Below, one piece after another: positions 33,910 through 45,892 of a DNA stretch of 64,000 nt. How positions within the stretch are numbered: position 1 is the stretch's first letter; the number at the start of each line of letters is the position of its first letter. The translations under genes were made by a program, and so were the position numbers. Source of the stretch: Telmatactis stephensoni (Eukaryota > Cnidaria > Anthozoa > Actiniaria > Isophelliidae); assembly GCA_029948255.1 (NCBI GenBank), contig JALIZF010001500.1, positions 292,918 through 356,917 on the forward strand, read 5' to 3'. Under the pieces are notes generated by a model, which worked only from the letters and a program-made list of their open reading frames with translations, did not search any database and was not told the DNA's origin.

Positions 33910-35160
33910 TTAAGGAATTTCACAACAAACATTCTGCGCCACATCCAAGTCCTTTTGAAAAACCGTTTGAAGATATGAAGTGGTGTTATATGCTTCTGGA
34001 AGAAAGTAAATGAAATCTGGTCGACCATGTGGAGAACGTTCGTTAGTAGATGGACGAATTTTGTGCAAATTCCAATGCTTTGCGACTCGATGCAATTCGT
34101 CTTTGATTAACGGCATGTAGCAAAACTTCAAACATTCAACATGCAGTTCATTAGTGTTATCATATAATCCCTGGTCCCGTAGATCTTTAAAATAATTCAT
34201 CCACCAATCAGTTTCTGTTCTTTGAAGATAACTCCACCATCCTTCAATTCTCTGGTTCGACGTTGAACGGCCATACTGAAAGCTTTTTTCACCAGCAAAC
34301 TGGTCATTAGAATCCCGCCTGAAAAAGCGCTGCATAGCTGCAACATTAACATTTTCGGTACCTGCATCACTACGGCATCTGTAAGGAACTCCACCAAGTT
34401 ATTTGATGCAATCAAGATAATAACTTGCAATAACACAGGGATTGTTGTTAGTATGGCCCACTTCAAGCCACATGATACGACGGCTAAAACAATCAATTGC
34501 ACCATGTATACAGAACCCGTAAGGTTTGAGTTTGTCATAGCCGTCTAGGTGCCATACATAGTTCGGCCCTTTTGCAATATATTTACGCCTTTTCAGTCTA
34601 TGACGGGAACGTAGAAAAACACCCTCTGGATCGAGATATGACAAAACTTGACGAACAGTCTCTTTACTTGTGACAATCCCATAGTCTAACTGTAGTCTCT
34701 GGTGCATTTGCTGATATCCTAATGAACAACCTGCACTTCGGCTTAACTCTTGCTCAACTGCCGAAATAATTATAGAAGGGTTGCTCTGATAATGGCGTCT
34801 TCTCAATCCCTTTCTTGCGAGAATTTGTTTGAGTTGGCAAAGGCTCAGTTGAATACCATGACACAAGAGTAGAAATGCTAGAATCTCAGAATAATTCAAG
34901 CAAAGTCGGAAATATTCCTCAATATAGGTGTCCCTTTCGATATGATTGCTTTCTAATGCCGGGAGATATCGTGGAAGAACACAATAACAACTTGAGAAGC
35001 CTGAAAAGATGCAAATAACCACTAACATTGCCGCCATTTTGAAACGACTGACAACTGACGACCATGTACCACTGTATGACAATAATGAATTCATGGTCAG
35101 CGTAAGCTTCCGTGAAAATTGGCCGTTACTTTCGAATATAAGGCCCCTTATGGAACGCAT
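33910..35160 (-). pseudogene. IS3-like integrase-core (DDE) transposase of element D, one in-frame stop
   Basis: Starting just inside the right array (the exact start is uncertain; in-frame ATGs occur at 35160 and at about 35094), the frame encodes about 416 residues interrupted only by TAA at 34399-34401. N-terminal helix-turn-helix-like region (LSLCQLKQILARKGLRRR), then the linker typical of IS3-like enzymes (GYQQMHQRLQLDYGIVTSKE, LDPEGVFLRSRHRLKRR). The integrase core has WHLDGYDKL (Asp206), CRSDAGTEN just after the stop, and QRIEGWW (Glu31 of the following open segment), the full D,D,E set, followed by FKDLRDQGLYDN and HVECLKFCYMPLI. It resembles the eukaryotic integrase proteins grouped as IS3EU (family recollection). 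Cuts and joins DNA ends; likely mobilises element D. As written it is disrupted, unless the stop is read through or is a sequence error. Confidence 0.8.
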
Positions 35161-35600
35161 AAGTCGTCCTGATGAGTTATAAGTTGTCCTGATGAGATAT
35201 AAGTCGTCCTGATGAGATGTAAGTCGTCCTGATGAGTTATAATAAGTCCAGATGAGTTATAAGTCGTCCCAATGAGTTATAAGTTGTCCTGATGAGTTAT
35301 AAGTTGTCCTGATGAGATATAAGTCGTCCTGATGAGTTATAAGTCGTCCTGATGAGTTATAAGTCGTCCTGATGAGATATAAGTCTTCCTGATGAGTTAT
35401 AAGTCGTCCTGATGAGTTTTACGTTGTCACGATGAGTTATAAGTCGTCCTGATGAGTTATAAGTCGTCCTGATGAGATATAAGTCGTCATGAAGAGTTAT
35501 AAGTCGTCCTGATGAGTTATAAGTCGTCCTGATGATTTATAAGTCGTCACGATGAGTTATAAGTCATTCTGATAAGATATAAGTCATCCTGATGAGTTTA
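35158..35600 (-). repeat. Right 20-bp tandem array of element D, inner part
   Basis: About 22 units of the reverse complement of the left-array unit (GTCCTGATGAGTTATAA). Split from its outer part (39300-39364) by the LINE insertion. Confidence 0.95.
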
Positions 35601-38600
35601 TTTATTTATTTATTTATTTACTAAACTTTCACCAATTAAAACAACAAATAAAAATAAAATAATAAATAAAAATATAAAATAAATAATGGTGAGGGACACG
35701 CAACAGAGCTGGGCTCCAATTAAAGCGTGCCCTATTAATAAAAATAATTTACATTAATTAAAATGGCATTCACAAGCCTCTAGGTAAAGATTTACAGTAT
35801 GGTCAACAAGAACACGGCTAGCTTGTGAAGGCCATTTTAAACAATAATAATAATACACACACAAGAAAAAAAAAAACGAAATTCATAAATTATTCTACTA
35901 TATATATATAAAACTATGAAAGTAATATTCAGTTTCCTTTCTCCTAATCAAACAAAGATAAAAAAATATATAAATATATAAAATTTGGCAAAGTATACGT
36001 ATATATATAAAAAATAAATACTGATATGTTTTTTTAACTAATATATATATACTATTACTATTATATGATCTCTTAACTGATTAAAGTCTAAATCTACTCA
36101 GTAACAGCAAGCATTAGTCGTTAAAATGTTACGAGAAGAGCAGCATTTAAGACAGATGGATTTCCAAGTGTTAAAAGTGTTAATATCAAAGGCAGTCTTA
36201 AGAGCATTAGTATAATAAGCAATTAACTGTGTTTTAAATTGCTTAAGAGAGTTACAAGAGCGAAGAGAGACAGGAAGATTATTCCAAAGCTTAGGTAAAC
36301 GGTTAAAATAACTAGTTTGAAAAAGTTTAGTTCGGCACTTAGGAATCAGTAGGTCAAAAGCAGAACTGTTACAAGTAGAACGACACAAAACCCTAAACTG
36401 TACAAACTCGTGAATAGGAAAATCGAAGTGACCTAAGCGACATTTATAATAGAAAATAAGATCCATAATTTCATGCTGATAAGTAATCGGCAGTAAATTT
36501 AACTTTACTAAATGATCATTGTAACTTGTGGTGTCACTCCACTTAAGATTTAAAATAAACTTAGTTGCCCTCCTCTGGACACTTTCTATCCTAGAAATAT
36601 TTCCTATGGACTGAGGAGCCCACAACTCACTTGCATAATCTAAATGTGATCTTACATAAGCTAAGTATAACGATCTTCGAATAGTGGGATCAAAGCTGCT
36701 CGGACTATGTCTACGTAAGAAACCCAACATACGATAACATTTAGAGATGACGTTATTAATATGAGCATCCCATTTCAAATCATGTGATATTAAAATTCCT
36801 AAGTCCTTCTGAGATTCTGTATGAGCTAATGAATCAGATCCTATTTTATATATATATTCAATAGGGTTCTTTTTACGCGTAACAGTCAATACTTCACATT
36901 TAGAAGAATTGAAGCACAGTTTCCAGTCTTGACTCCAACTACTTAAGTTATCCAGATCATCTTGTAAAGAAATGCAGTCGTCAGTGCTGGTTATTATTTT
37001 ACAACACTTTGAGTCGTCAGCAAATAGAACTAAGGTGTTATCAACATATGAAGGCAGATCGTTTACGTAGAGAAGGAACAGAAGCGGTCCCAATATGCTG
37101 CCCTGGGGTACTCCTGATAGCACTGGAAGGCTGCTGGAAGTAATTCCTTGCACAATGCAACGTTGGCTTCGATCCTTCAAGTAGCTTTCAAACCAGCGCA
37201 GAATCGAGTCAGAGATACCATAGTGACAAAGTTTGAACAGTAGTCTATTGTGGGAGACACTGTCAAATGCTTTAGCCAGGTCTAGATAGATAATGTCTGT
37301 TTGCATACCTTTATCCAAATTTTGTCCTACATTGTGATAGAATGATAGCAGCTGTGTGACCGTTGAACGTCCTTTAAGAAACCCATGTTGACAGTCAGTG
37401 AATGAATCTATTAGGTGGGCTTTCACACGGTTGAATATAGACCGTTCAAGAACTTTAGAAATCACACAAAGTAGTGAGATTGGTCGATAGTTAGATACAT
37501 CTTCCCTTTTTCCTTTCTTGTACACTGGAACAACAAGCGACATTTTCCATTCTCTAGGTACAACACCAAGAGAAAGGGACAAGTTGAACAGTCCACATAA
37601 TGAAGGCGTTAGCTCTTCTGAACACTCCTTAATAACGAATGACGGCAGTTTATCTGGTCCAGGAGCCTTATGAGGATTAACCAGTTTTAGCGCTTCTAGT
37701 ACCTCTGTCTCAGTGAGGATGATACTGTCCAACAAAGGGATGTTGACAGCACTTGGAATTCGCAACGAAGATGGTAGTTCGTCATCATCTTTAGTAAAAG
37801 TGGAAAAGAAAAAGTTGTTGAACGCTTCAGCCTTGTCGACTTCGGATGTGAAAGAACTTTTATTATAAGTGACTCTTGCTGGAATAGTCAGTCTTCGTCT
37901 TGCAGCGAAAGTACGACCAGAAACGCTTAGGATTATCCTTGATAGATTCACCCAACGCCTTTGTATATTCCTTGAATTTCATATCTATCAGGTGTTTTAA
38001 CTCTCTACGAAGCTGTTTAAACTTATCCCACATTGTGGAGCTATTTGATCTTTTTGCAGATCGACGAGCCGTTTCTTTCCTTTTGAGGAGGTGAATAACG
38101 TCTCCATCAAACCAAGGAGGAGTTTCAGATGATCTTGCCTTAACTTTAGGTACATGGGCATCAATAATGTTAGTGAGTTCAGTTTTCCAAGTATTCCAGG
38201 CCTCATCCACGTTTGGGATATTAGAACTCTCCAATAATGTAATAGACTGACGAATGGCATCTTTTAGGCGGGATAGATTACAGGCTTTGAAATTGTAAAC
38301 ATAGCGTGTTTTCTTTCTCATTCGACGATTCCATACAATCACGTCAAATTCCAGGAGGTGATGATCTGTAGAGATTCCAACGCTGTCAGGTGAAAGTGAT
38401 TCAATATTCGTTAAGCGTTCAGGTTCATTAGATATTATGAGATCCAAGATGTTGCTTTTGTTATTCGAGAAATGTGTTGGAAGACAATTAACTTGGAAGA
38501 ATGAACATTCCTTTAAACTTTCACAAAATGCAAATTCGTCGGATGTAACTGAGTTGGTGAATCCACAATTAGCAGTCCATTCAAGGTTTGGAAAGTTGAA

Positions 38601-39299
38601 GTCACCTAAAATAATAGAATGACTTCTTGAGATCTTGGTTGAATTTAACAAGAACTTGGAAAAACTTTGAATAAACTCACAACTGCTGTCAGGCGGTCTG
38701 TAGAACACACTTAATAAAATCTTGGAAGTTCCCTTCAAGTTAATTTCTATGCATAGCATTTCTAGTTTTGTCTCCAAATCATGTCTTCTTGCCAGTGGAA
38801 GATTATTTCTCACGGCTAGCAGCACACCTCCTCCAACTCTTACCGTTCTGTCACGTCTGAATATGGTATAACCTCTATCCAGAATTTCACTGTCCATGAT
38901 TGAGTCGTTCAGCCAGGTCTCCGTTACAGCTATCACATCATAATTTCCCCCATATACAAACTTTTGAAAGGCAACAAGTTGACAAGTTCTTTCATAGTGA
39001 CTGCCATCAGCGCTCAGGGTCTCGTGAAAGCTTTTCAGGCTTCGAGCGTTAACTAAAACGCATTTGAGACTAGACTTCTTACAGGACCTTGCAACTCGAT
39101 TTTTCGTACCCGTGGGTTGTTGAGACGGACCAGGATTAGAAGCAACATCACAACAAATCGCGAAGTAGGCTTCCAGCTTGACATGAGAGTCAAAGGGCAA
39201 AGCAACCACGTTTGAACCACGTTTACTCTGTTTAAGTACAGCAAACTTCAGAGAGGAGGCACAACGATATTTTAGTTGCAAAATAGGTCTGCAATATAG
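35601..39299 (-). mobile_element. CR1-group non-LTR retrotransposon inserted in the right array
   Basis: Minus-strand LINE of 3.7 kb. Its 3' end is a (TAAA)n tail (TTTA repeats at 35598-35625 on the plus strand), with a 3' untranslated region up to 36097. The 5' end abuts array units at 39300. A target duplication cannot be separated from the tandem repeats. It encodes endonuclease and reverse transcriptase. No separate ORF1 is seen, so it is either a single-ORF type or slightly 5' truncated. Confidence 0.85.
36098..39281 (-). pseudogene. LINE endonuclease-reverse transcriptase, one frameshift
   Basis: The first segment (39281 to 37863) has a 2A-like DVASNPGP at residues 45-52. An APE-type endonuclease follows, with VITETWLND, IILGDFNFP and STDHHLLEFDV. 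After a one-base shift near 37890-37910 the second segment (to 36098) has the RT: GPDKLPSFVIKE, VVPVYKKGKREDVSNYRPIS, YLDLAKAFDSVSH, GVPQGSILGPLLFLLYVNDL and LFADDSKC (FADD box), then an RT-C-terminal region with SHLDYASELWAP. The domain order and the 3' microsatellite tail fit the CR1/L2/Rex group. The enzyme nicks target DNA and primes reverse transcription there. The single shift makes this copy inactive in cis unless it is a sequence error. Confidence 0.88.
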
Positions 39300-39364
39300 T
39301 TATAATCGTCCTGATGAGTTATAAGTCGTTCTGATGAGTTATATGTCGTCATGATGAGTTATAC
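39300..39364 (-). repeat. Right 20-bp tandem array of element D, outer part
   Basis: Three units between the LINE 5' end and the right terminal repeat. Confidence 0.9.
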
Positions 39365-39496
39365 GAGTTGTGGGACTTTTCGGGGAAAAAATATAAAATT
39401 GGAAAAGTGTTTTTTAAAATTGTTCAATAGAACTGTTTTTATGAGATACTCAAAAGAAAATCACGAAATATGCATGGCCCTTATCAGCCACCGTAC
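39365..39496 (-). repeat. Right terminal inverted repeat of element D
   Basis: Reverse complement of 12682-12813; ends CAGCCACCGTAC at 39496. Confidence 0.9.
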
Positions 39497-39577
39497 TCAT
39501 GGTTTGTTAATTCATTCAAAACAACACCTTTCTATCTGTTGCAAAATTCCGCACGGGATCCAGACTTTTGGGAATAG
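39497..39577 (+). repeat. Fold-back repeat C, copy 1, right fragment
   Basis: TGGTTTGTTAATTCATTC through GGATCCAGACTTTTGGGAATA matches 20265-20342 of copy 2. It resumes the arm that breaks at 12681 and then stops; the second arm of copy 1 is missing. The next 285 bp (39578-39862) hold nothing recognised. Confidence 0.85.
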
Positions 39578-39866
39578 ACCTTTTTGCTTCATCGCTCTTT
39601 TCGGACTTCGTGCTCTCTAAGACAAAGGGTGATAATTATTTTCCCATGGAATGTGCTTTTCTTTGATCAAGATGGCAAATGCCCAAGTTAAACGTGCTAA
39701 ACATATCAAACAATTGTATGTCGTTCGTTGGGGTTCCTGTGTATTTTCATTGGGTTGCCTGTGCACCCACTTGCGAGGTAGCTAAGCCAAAATGGCCGAC
39801 AGGATATTGTTGAAGTGTTTATTCTCTACAATTTCTGCAAGTTTCAAGCCAAAATCTTAACATTAA

Positions 39867-40853
39867 GTGTCATTGTCAGAACATCCCGGGCAGATCCAAA
39901 AGATCGGGGTCGCCCGATTTACTCTGTTCTTTGACCACTAGTAGACTATCCGATAGGGTGAAGAACCGTGCCATTAAAAGTTTCTTAGGCCTTTTATCTT
40001 CCGAGATTGACCACCCCCCTCTGTTTTGGACTCCTGAAGGACTTTGAGACCACTAAATTTTACGGTCACATTGGGGACCTCAGCAACGAATAATGCCTTG
40101 TCATGAGCAACTTTCACATTTTGTGAGGGATATTTAGTCTATAAATGAGCTATTCTGAGGAGATGAGTCAATTTTGAAAAGTTGCAAAAATTTGAGCGGC
40201 TTTGGAAATTTGCATACGAAACTTATCTACCTGCAGATCGTAAAATTTGTCATTTTTAAAGACCATTTTCTCAAAAGTGCGGCAGTTATTTTCCAAATAA
40301 ATGACAGATTATTAAAGCAGTATACTTGATTATAACGAAACTGTAGAGTTAAAATTGGGATCTATAATACTTCGGGCGTGATTTCCTTCCAAATTTGACA
40401 AAATCACTGTTGCGAAGGCGTTGTCGCGTCTAATATTCACTTCCGGTCAACCCATAAATTCTTCTTTCCGCAGCACTAAATGCCGTCAATTCTCCCACAA
40501 TACTTTTTGAAACCTGAATTAAGTTCAAACTTAATTGTTTGAAACAATAAAATATTTATTTGACTTAATATTTATTCCATCACACAAAATATACCTTCGG
40601 ATTTATGCTCTGAAAAATAGTTCATCCCGGCGTTGTGGATTTCCACACAATTAATAATAGTATGTAAATCGTCACGTTTACCTTGAATAGCAGAGAAAGA
40701 CACAAGTAGAAAGAGATTAAAAGCTATTAAATTTGTGATATAATGCTTCAGTGAAATATTCGATTTTCAAGTGTATTTTCTACTTTTGTCGAAACTAATT
40801 TGCATAAGAACCTGTCACGCAACGAGGTCAACTATTTCGAATCCCGCATCGCG
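39867..40853 (+). repeat. Left terminal inverted repeat of element B
   Basis: 987 bp; landmarks CCCGGGCAGATCC (39886), GGCGTTGTGGATTTCCAC (40631), GTCACGCAACGAGGTCAAC (40813). Confidence 0.9.
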
Positions 40854-41067
40854 TTATAATGAAAGCTCCCGTTTTGTTCCTTTTTGTTTGAACTGTTACT
40901 TTTCCAAACTAACAAAAAATGGCAATATGGCTGGATGTTACTGGTAAGCTTTTGGGAACTGGAGTTGCTTTGTCACTGAGACTGTAAAATTAGGTGCCAT
41001 ATTGTGTGACTGATTGTGAATGTCGATAACCGGGTTTTGATTGTGCAATCTGTCTTTTCCATGCACA

Positions 41068-44000
41068 ATGGCGGTAGAAGTAAGTTGCTCGTTCGTAGCA
41101 GAGAATTCTCCATGTGGTCTTGTTGGTGTTGGTTCAACTCTAGTTCCGTTATCAGCATGTACTCAAGATATGACATCTCATCTAGTAAGCTTACAAGTTA
41201 CTGGTAAACGTGGACGGGGAAAGACCGTGCTGTCTGAAAAGGATTTAATTTTGAATCGCTCAGGATTGTTTCATTATGATAGTCATGAGGTAGAGGTTAT
41301 GACAATCTGCCCAAAACATCGCAAAAGCTTCACCACTGATTGGCAAGGGCGCAAAAGTCGTGTGTGTAGCTATCCTGCACATAAAGGACCCAGAAAACAA
41401 CTAAAGCTTCCCCGTAGAGTAAATGCGTCCATGTCTGCAGAAATCCATCAACTGTTTGACTCAGTTGTCCCAATTGGTTCTGGTAAGTTATTTAACAGAA
41501 ATTTCATTCTTTTACCGAATACTGAATAATATTGAACGCACCGCAAAAGATGTTGCGTTTAAAAGTGGGAACAGTTTTTTCACAAAGTTTCATTATTGTT
41601 CATGTAACCAAGGGTATCTGACTTTTGAGGGATGATTTTTTTATTGTGCTTACTAATCAGTTATTTTTTCTTCTTTGCTAATGATCAAACGAAACTTTTA
41701 AAATGGTATCGAACAAATGTTTCCCTTACTAGATGCAGGGTTCATGGGCCGAGCTAAATAATAACTTTTGGGAACCCTGTGGCAAATACCAAAGAAAAAT
41801 ATCCCAACACTCATTTTTACACGTCAATATTTTAGCTGTTTGCGAGGCATGTCGACATATTCACTATAAAAAAAGAGCAGAGCAAAGTGACAGCAATTCA
41901 GATCATGTAAGTATAGTCAGTTTACTTATTCTCACTAGCCTCCTTCGCAGACAACTCTTCATCATTCTCGGCGCTTCCTTCGGCAATTAAATGGGAGGGG
42001 ATGGGGGGTGGGGAAGAGGAAAAAAGGAGGAGTTATTCTTTTACTCTCCCCCGTTTCGTCCCTAGTCTTCTTCTCTCCTAATCAAGAGACCATAATACTA
42101 AGAAAGCGAAACTCGGTATCGATGTCTGTTGAATGTTCGCGGCGACAAGGCTATTTTGATTAATTTTGCCATCGCGCGCGCAGCGGGCTCTGAAACAATA
42201 GAGGGATTTCATGGCAGCCATGTTTGTGCAAGTACAATAAAAAGTTTTTAAATGACAAACTCAATTATTTTGACCACAAACATGGCTACCGTGAAATCCT
42301 TCTACAGAATTTGATTTTTAACATGCGCGCGGACGGGACTGTTTGCTTTTGGCTCTTGAATTCTCTTGTTTGAGAGCCTTCCGCGCGCGATAGCGAAATT
42401 ACTAAAAAATAGCCTTATAAAAAGGCCCAGACACACGGTGCAACATTTCTTGAAACATTTGCTGAAACATCGCGCGCAACACAATGTTGCAGCGTGTGTC
42501 CACCCATTCCTGTGTTTCGCGAAACGTTGCGCGCAACAGTTGCAGAAATAGGATCGAGTTCTACTTCTGTAACTGTCCAGAACTGTTGCGCGCAACATTG
42601 CACGAGATGTTTCAGTGGTGGACACACGGTGCAACAGTGTTGCGCGCGATGTTTCAGCAAATGTTTCGGGAAATGTTGCACTGTGTGTCTGGGCCTTTAG
42701 TCGCCGCGAACATCGCACAGACATCAATACTGAGTTTCGCTCTCTTAGTATTATGGTCTCTTGTCCTAATTCAACACAGGAAGCCGGTGTTGTCTCTTAT
42801 TCTCACTAACATTAATTTTGCAACTGAGAACCCGTAATACGAATTCGGTTTTGGCATTATTGTTACAGACGTCCCAGCAAGAAGTCCAAGAGGAACTAGA
42901 AATACCACTAAGTGTACAGCCCGCTGATCTATCACAACCTGGTACCTCATCAGACAGTCATTTTCAAGATGATACTCAGACAGTAACAACCTCTTCACAG
43001 TCATCACAGAGTAGCAGTCTTCCTGAACAGGAAGTAAGTATCTGGGTTGATGAAATTGAGCTCCAGCAACAAAAGAGAACGACACTAAACGAAGCGATCC
43101 ACAAATTAAGTGATGGTCGTATCAGCCCAGTACTGTCAACGCTCAACACTTCGTGGGATGACATATCAGTTATGCAACAGAAGTATTACTCGCGAAAAGC
43201 AAAGGAAATTGCAACAAGTGCATTTTCTGTTATCAGCCCTGGTCAAGAGGAACATTTATGGGAATCCATAAAACAAGGAGGTCTACTAGTACCTGGATTG
43301 GAGGCAGGTGGTTCTATTAGGCCTCATTTTGATGGTAATGAAAATCTAGTGGATGCTCTCGTCAAATCGTACATACAAGCAGAATCTTGGCAAACAAAAC
43401 GACAGATATTGTCCCTCTTTGCAAATGATTTCAGTAAATCTGAGCTGCAGCAAATGATACCTGGTCTCTCCAAATGGCGTATTGATCAAGCCCGTTTACA
43501 TGCTACCCAGGCAGGAAAAGGTCAGCCAGTGCCCGCCCATCCTCAATTTCATCAAAGAATTCCTCAAGCAAAGGTAGACCACTTTATAGAGTTTCTCTCC
43601 CGCCCTGAATTCACTCAGGATGTAGCCTTTGGAACTAAAACCATGAAGCTTGATTCTGGCGAAAAGATCATTATCCCGGCAGTTATTAGGACACTGATAC
43701 CATCAAGAATTATTGCACAGTATAAAGACCACTGCAAGCAGCAAGAATTTCAGCCTGCAAGTGATCGATCGCTGTGGAGAATGCTCGAGGTTTGCTCCGC
43801 ATCTATGCAGACATCCCTACAAGGACTAGATAATCTAACTGCAGAAGGAACAGAGGCATTTGATAACATGATGAAAATCATAGACTCGTTGGTAGATAAT
43901 GGCGCCGGTGAACAATGGGGAAAAGATGCACAAAACAAACTGAGAGAAGGGAAAAGGTATCTAAAAGCTGGTTTTAAGGCGCACATTGGCATCAACGAAC

Positions 44001-45892
44001 ACTGCAAAGACCATTGCATAGTCTACGCTCTTAGTGATCCTAAAGATAAGGCTTTCAAGCGTGAATGCCAGCACAAGCATGATGTTCTGTGTGAAAGCTG
44101 TGAGTCTTTAAGAAGAGTCCTTCAAGAAATCTCTCTAAAAGCTGAACTCGTAAATATTACAGAAGAGCAGCGGGAGATTATAAAGTTTGAAGTTGCTGAA
44201 TATATTCGCGCCATCAGTGCTTGGAAATCACACCTACTACGCCTGATAAACCAAGATGAGGCTAAACATCAGGCGCTCAATGATCTCAAAGACGACGCAT
44301 GTCTCATAGTGATGGATTGGGCCATGAAGTACCTTCCTCAACATTACCGAGAGCGTATGAGTGATTTCTATGGAAAAAGGGGGAAAAGTTGGCATGTTTC
44401 TGCCGTGATAACTAAGAAGGACGGAGTGTTTCAAGTGGAATGTTATGTGCACTTGTTTGACTCGTGTGGCCAAGATGCTTTTGCTGTTGTATCAATCGTC
44501 GAAAACCTTTTGCATGTCGTCCGACAAGATTATCCTACAATCAAAAAAGCCTACATTCGTTCAGACAATGCAGGCTGTTATCATAATGGTGCTCTTCTAC
44601 TCAGCTTGCCTTACATTGCCAAGAGAACTGGTATCCTTCCACTGAGATATGACTTTTCTGACCCCCAAGCCGGAAAAGATATTTGCGATCGAAAAATAGC
44701 TCCAATGAAAGGTCACATGAGAAGATATGTCAACGAAAAGCACGACATCAAGACAGCAGAAGATATGAAAGAAGCCCTTGAATCCCATGGTGGTACTAAA
44801 GGATGTCGGACTGCCGTCGCCAAAGTAAATCCCTTGAGAGATAATGGAAAAGACAACAAAATACCAGGCATTAGCCTCTTAAATAACTTTTCCTTTGAAG
44901 AAGATGGTATCAGAGCATGGCGAAGCTTTCAAATCGGACCCGGACGCCTTATTAAGTATACGGAACTTCAGATCGAACCACAACAGGAAACAGGCTTGGA
45001 GTTAATACAGGACTTTGGTCCCCGAAAGCAAGATCTTGGTGTTATTTCAGGTAAAGCCCAAGACCAAACGTCAAAGCACGACATCTACTCTTGTAGCGAG
45101 ACTGAGTGCGTCCTCACTTTCAAGACAAAGGCTGAGGCAGAGGCTCATATGGATACCGATAAACATGTGCGCAAAACTGAGAGAGAATCCATGTATGATT
45201 CAATAAGGAAAACATGGGCCGAGAAAGTTACTGGTGTTAAATATACCACCACAACCCCAAACGTCGTCGAAGAGTCCAATTTAGAAGAACAACATTCAGA
45301 TACGACACCCTCTGATAATGAACCAAAGATCGGATGGGCGTTAAAGACAAGCAGAACGTGGACCAGAATGGGAGAAAAGGCCAGAAAATTTCTTGTGGAA
45401 CAATTTGACGTTGGTGCTGTGACTGGGCAAAAGGCAGATCCTGCCCAGTTATCAAGAGAAATGAAAAGAGCGAAAGATGAACATGGGAAGGCAATGTTTA
45501 AGCCAGAAGAGTGGAGAACTGCCGATCAAATTAAAAGTTTCTTCTCGCGTTTATCGGCGAAGCAACGGAAACAACAAGTGGAGTCAGATGAATGTGCGAC
45601 TGAAGAAGAACTAACAGAGGAAGACATCGAGGCAGTGCAAGCCGAGGAATCCTTTTACGCTCTTCGCGACGTTGTTGTTCAAGACATGGAGGGCCCTGAT
45701 CATCCAGTTTTAGTTGGAGAAAGGAATATTTGCCAGCTATTGAAAGATGGAAAACTGAACAACCTTCGAATTGCAGACCTTAGAAGTATTTGTGAAAGTC
45801 TGACCATTGAAATTGAAGCAGGAAGTGAAAAGAGAAAAAAAACTTACATTGAACCAATTGAAGAATATATACAAGGTTGTCCCTGTATGTAA
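41068..45892 (+). CDS. Transposase of element B: DDE-like core, C2H2 finger, homeodomain-like segment
   Basis: Three exons: 41068-41482, 41733-41906 and 42869-45892. The exon 2/3 phase fits; exons 1/2 are off by one base, so a small frameshift or a mis-set junction exists there. Exon 1 has Cys/His residues (MTICPKHRKSF) and exon 2 has VCEACRHIHYKK, together possibly a zinc-binding unit. Exon 3 is open for about 1008 codons. Numbered from 42818, the core shows VMDWAMKYLPQHYRE (Asp500), IRSDNAGCYH (Asp583) and FSDPQAGKDICDR (Asp624) with YVNEKHD (Glu640), candidate RNase H-fold catalytic residues. A C2H2 finger starts at Cys759 (CSETEC, then H-x5-H). A homeodomain-like segment spans about 845-920 (ARKFLVEQFDVGAVTG to IKSFFSRLSAKQRKQ). 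I know similar uncharacterised cnidarian proteins but no superfamily name. Activity inferred from TIRs and acidic motifs. Confidence 0.75.
42203..42299. repeat. Short inverted repeat in intron 2 of the element B gene
   Basis: GGGATTTCATGGCAGCCATG and its imperfect complement ending GTGAAATCC; arms about 26 bp. Probably a MITE remnant. Confidence 0.7.
42421..42698. mobile_element. 278-bp MITE with about 60-bp inverted termini
   Basis: AAAGGCCCAGACACACGGTG and, reverse-complemented, AAAGGCCCAGACACACAGTG. The arms continue through CAACATTT and GCGCGCAACA. The interior is rich in GTTGCGCGCAAC palindromes, which explains the open frames seen here on both strands. It lies in intron 2 of the element B gene. 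Confidence 0.8.

Larger units (their letters stand above)
12682..39496. mobile_element. Element D: composite element with inverted minisatellite arrays, HECT-like gene and IS3-like integrase
   Basis: The ends are inverted repeats of about 132 bp (12682-12813 and 39365-39496), near-identical and starting GTACGGTGGCTGATAAGGGC. Each continues inward, still as an inverted repeat, into a tandem array of a 20-bp unit. Inside the left array a plus-strand HECT-like gene begins; touching the right array a minus-strand DDE integrase begins, so both are transcribed inward. Removing the nested C copy 2, DIRS, Kolobok-type element and LINE leaves about 9.5 kb. It is inserted in repeat C copy 1. I found no target duplication: CGACGAT precedes and TCATGGT follows, and 27 bp of repeat C seem to be missing at the junction. 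The integrase is the likely mobilising enzyme (inference). Confidence 0.75.

Noticed and set aside
42302..42837. Many overlapping frames on both strands
   Set aside because: They fall in a palindromic MITE in an intron of the element B gene; the openness comes from the GTTGCGCGCAAC repeats.
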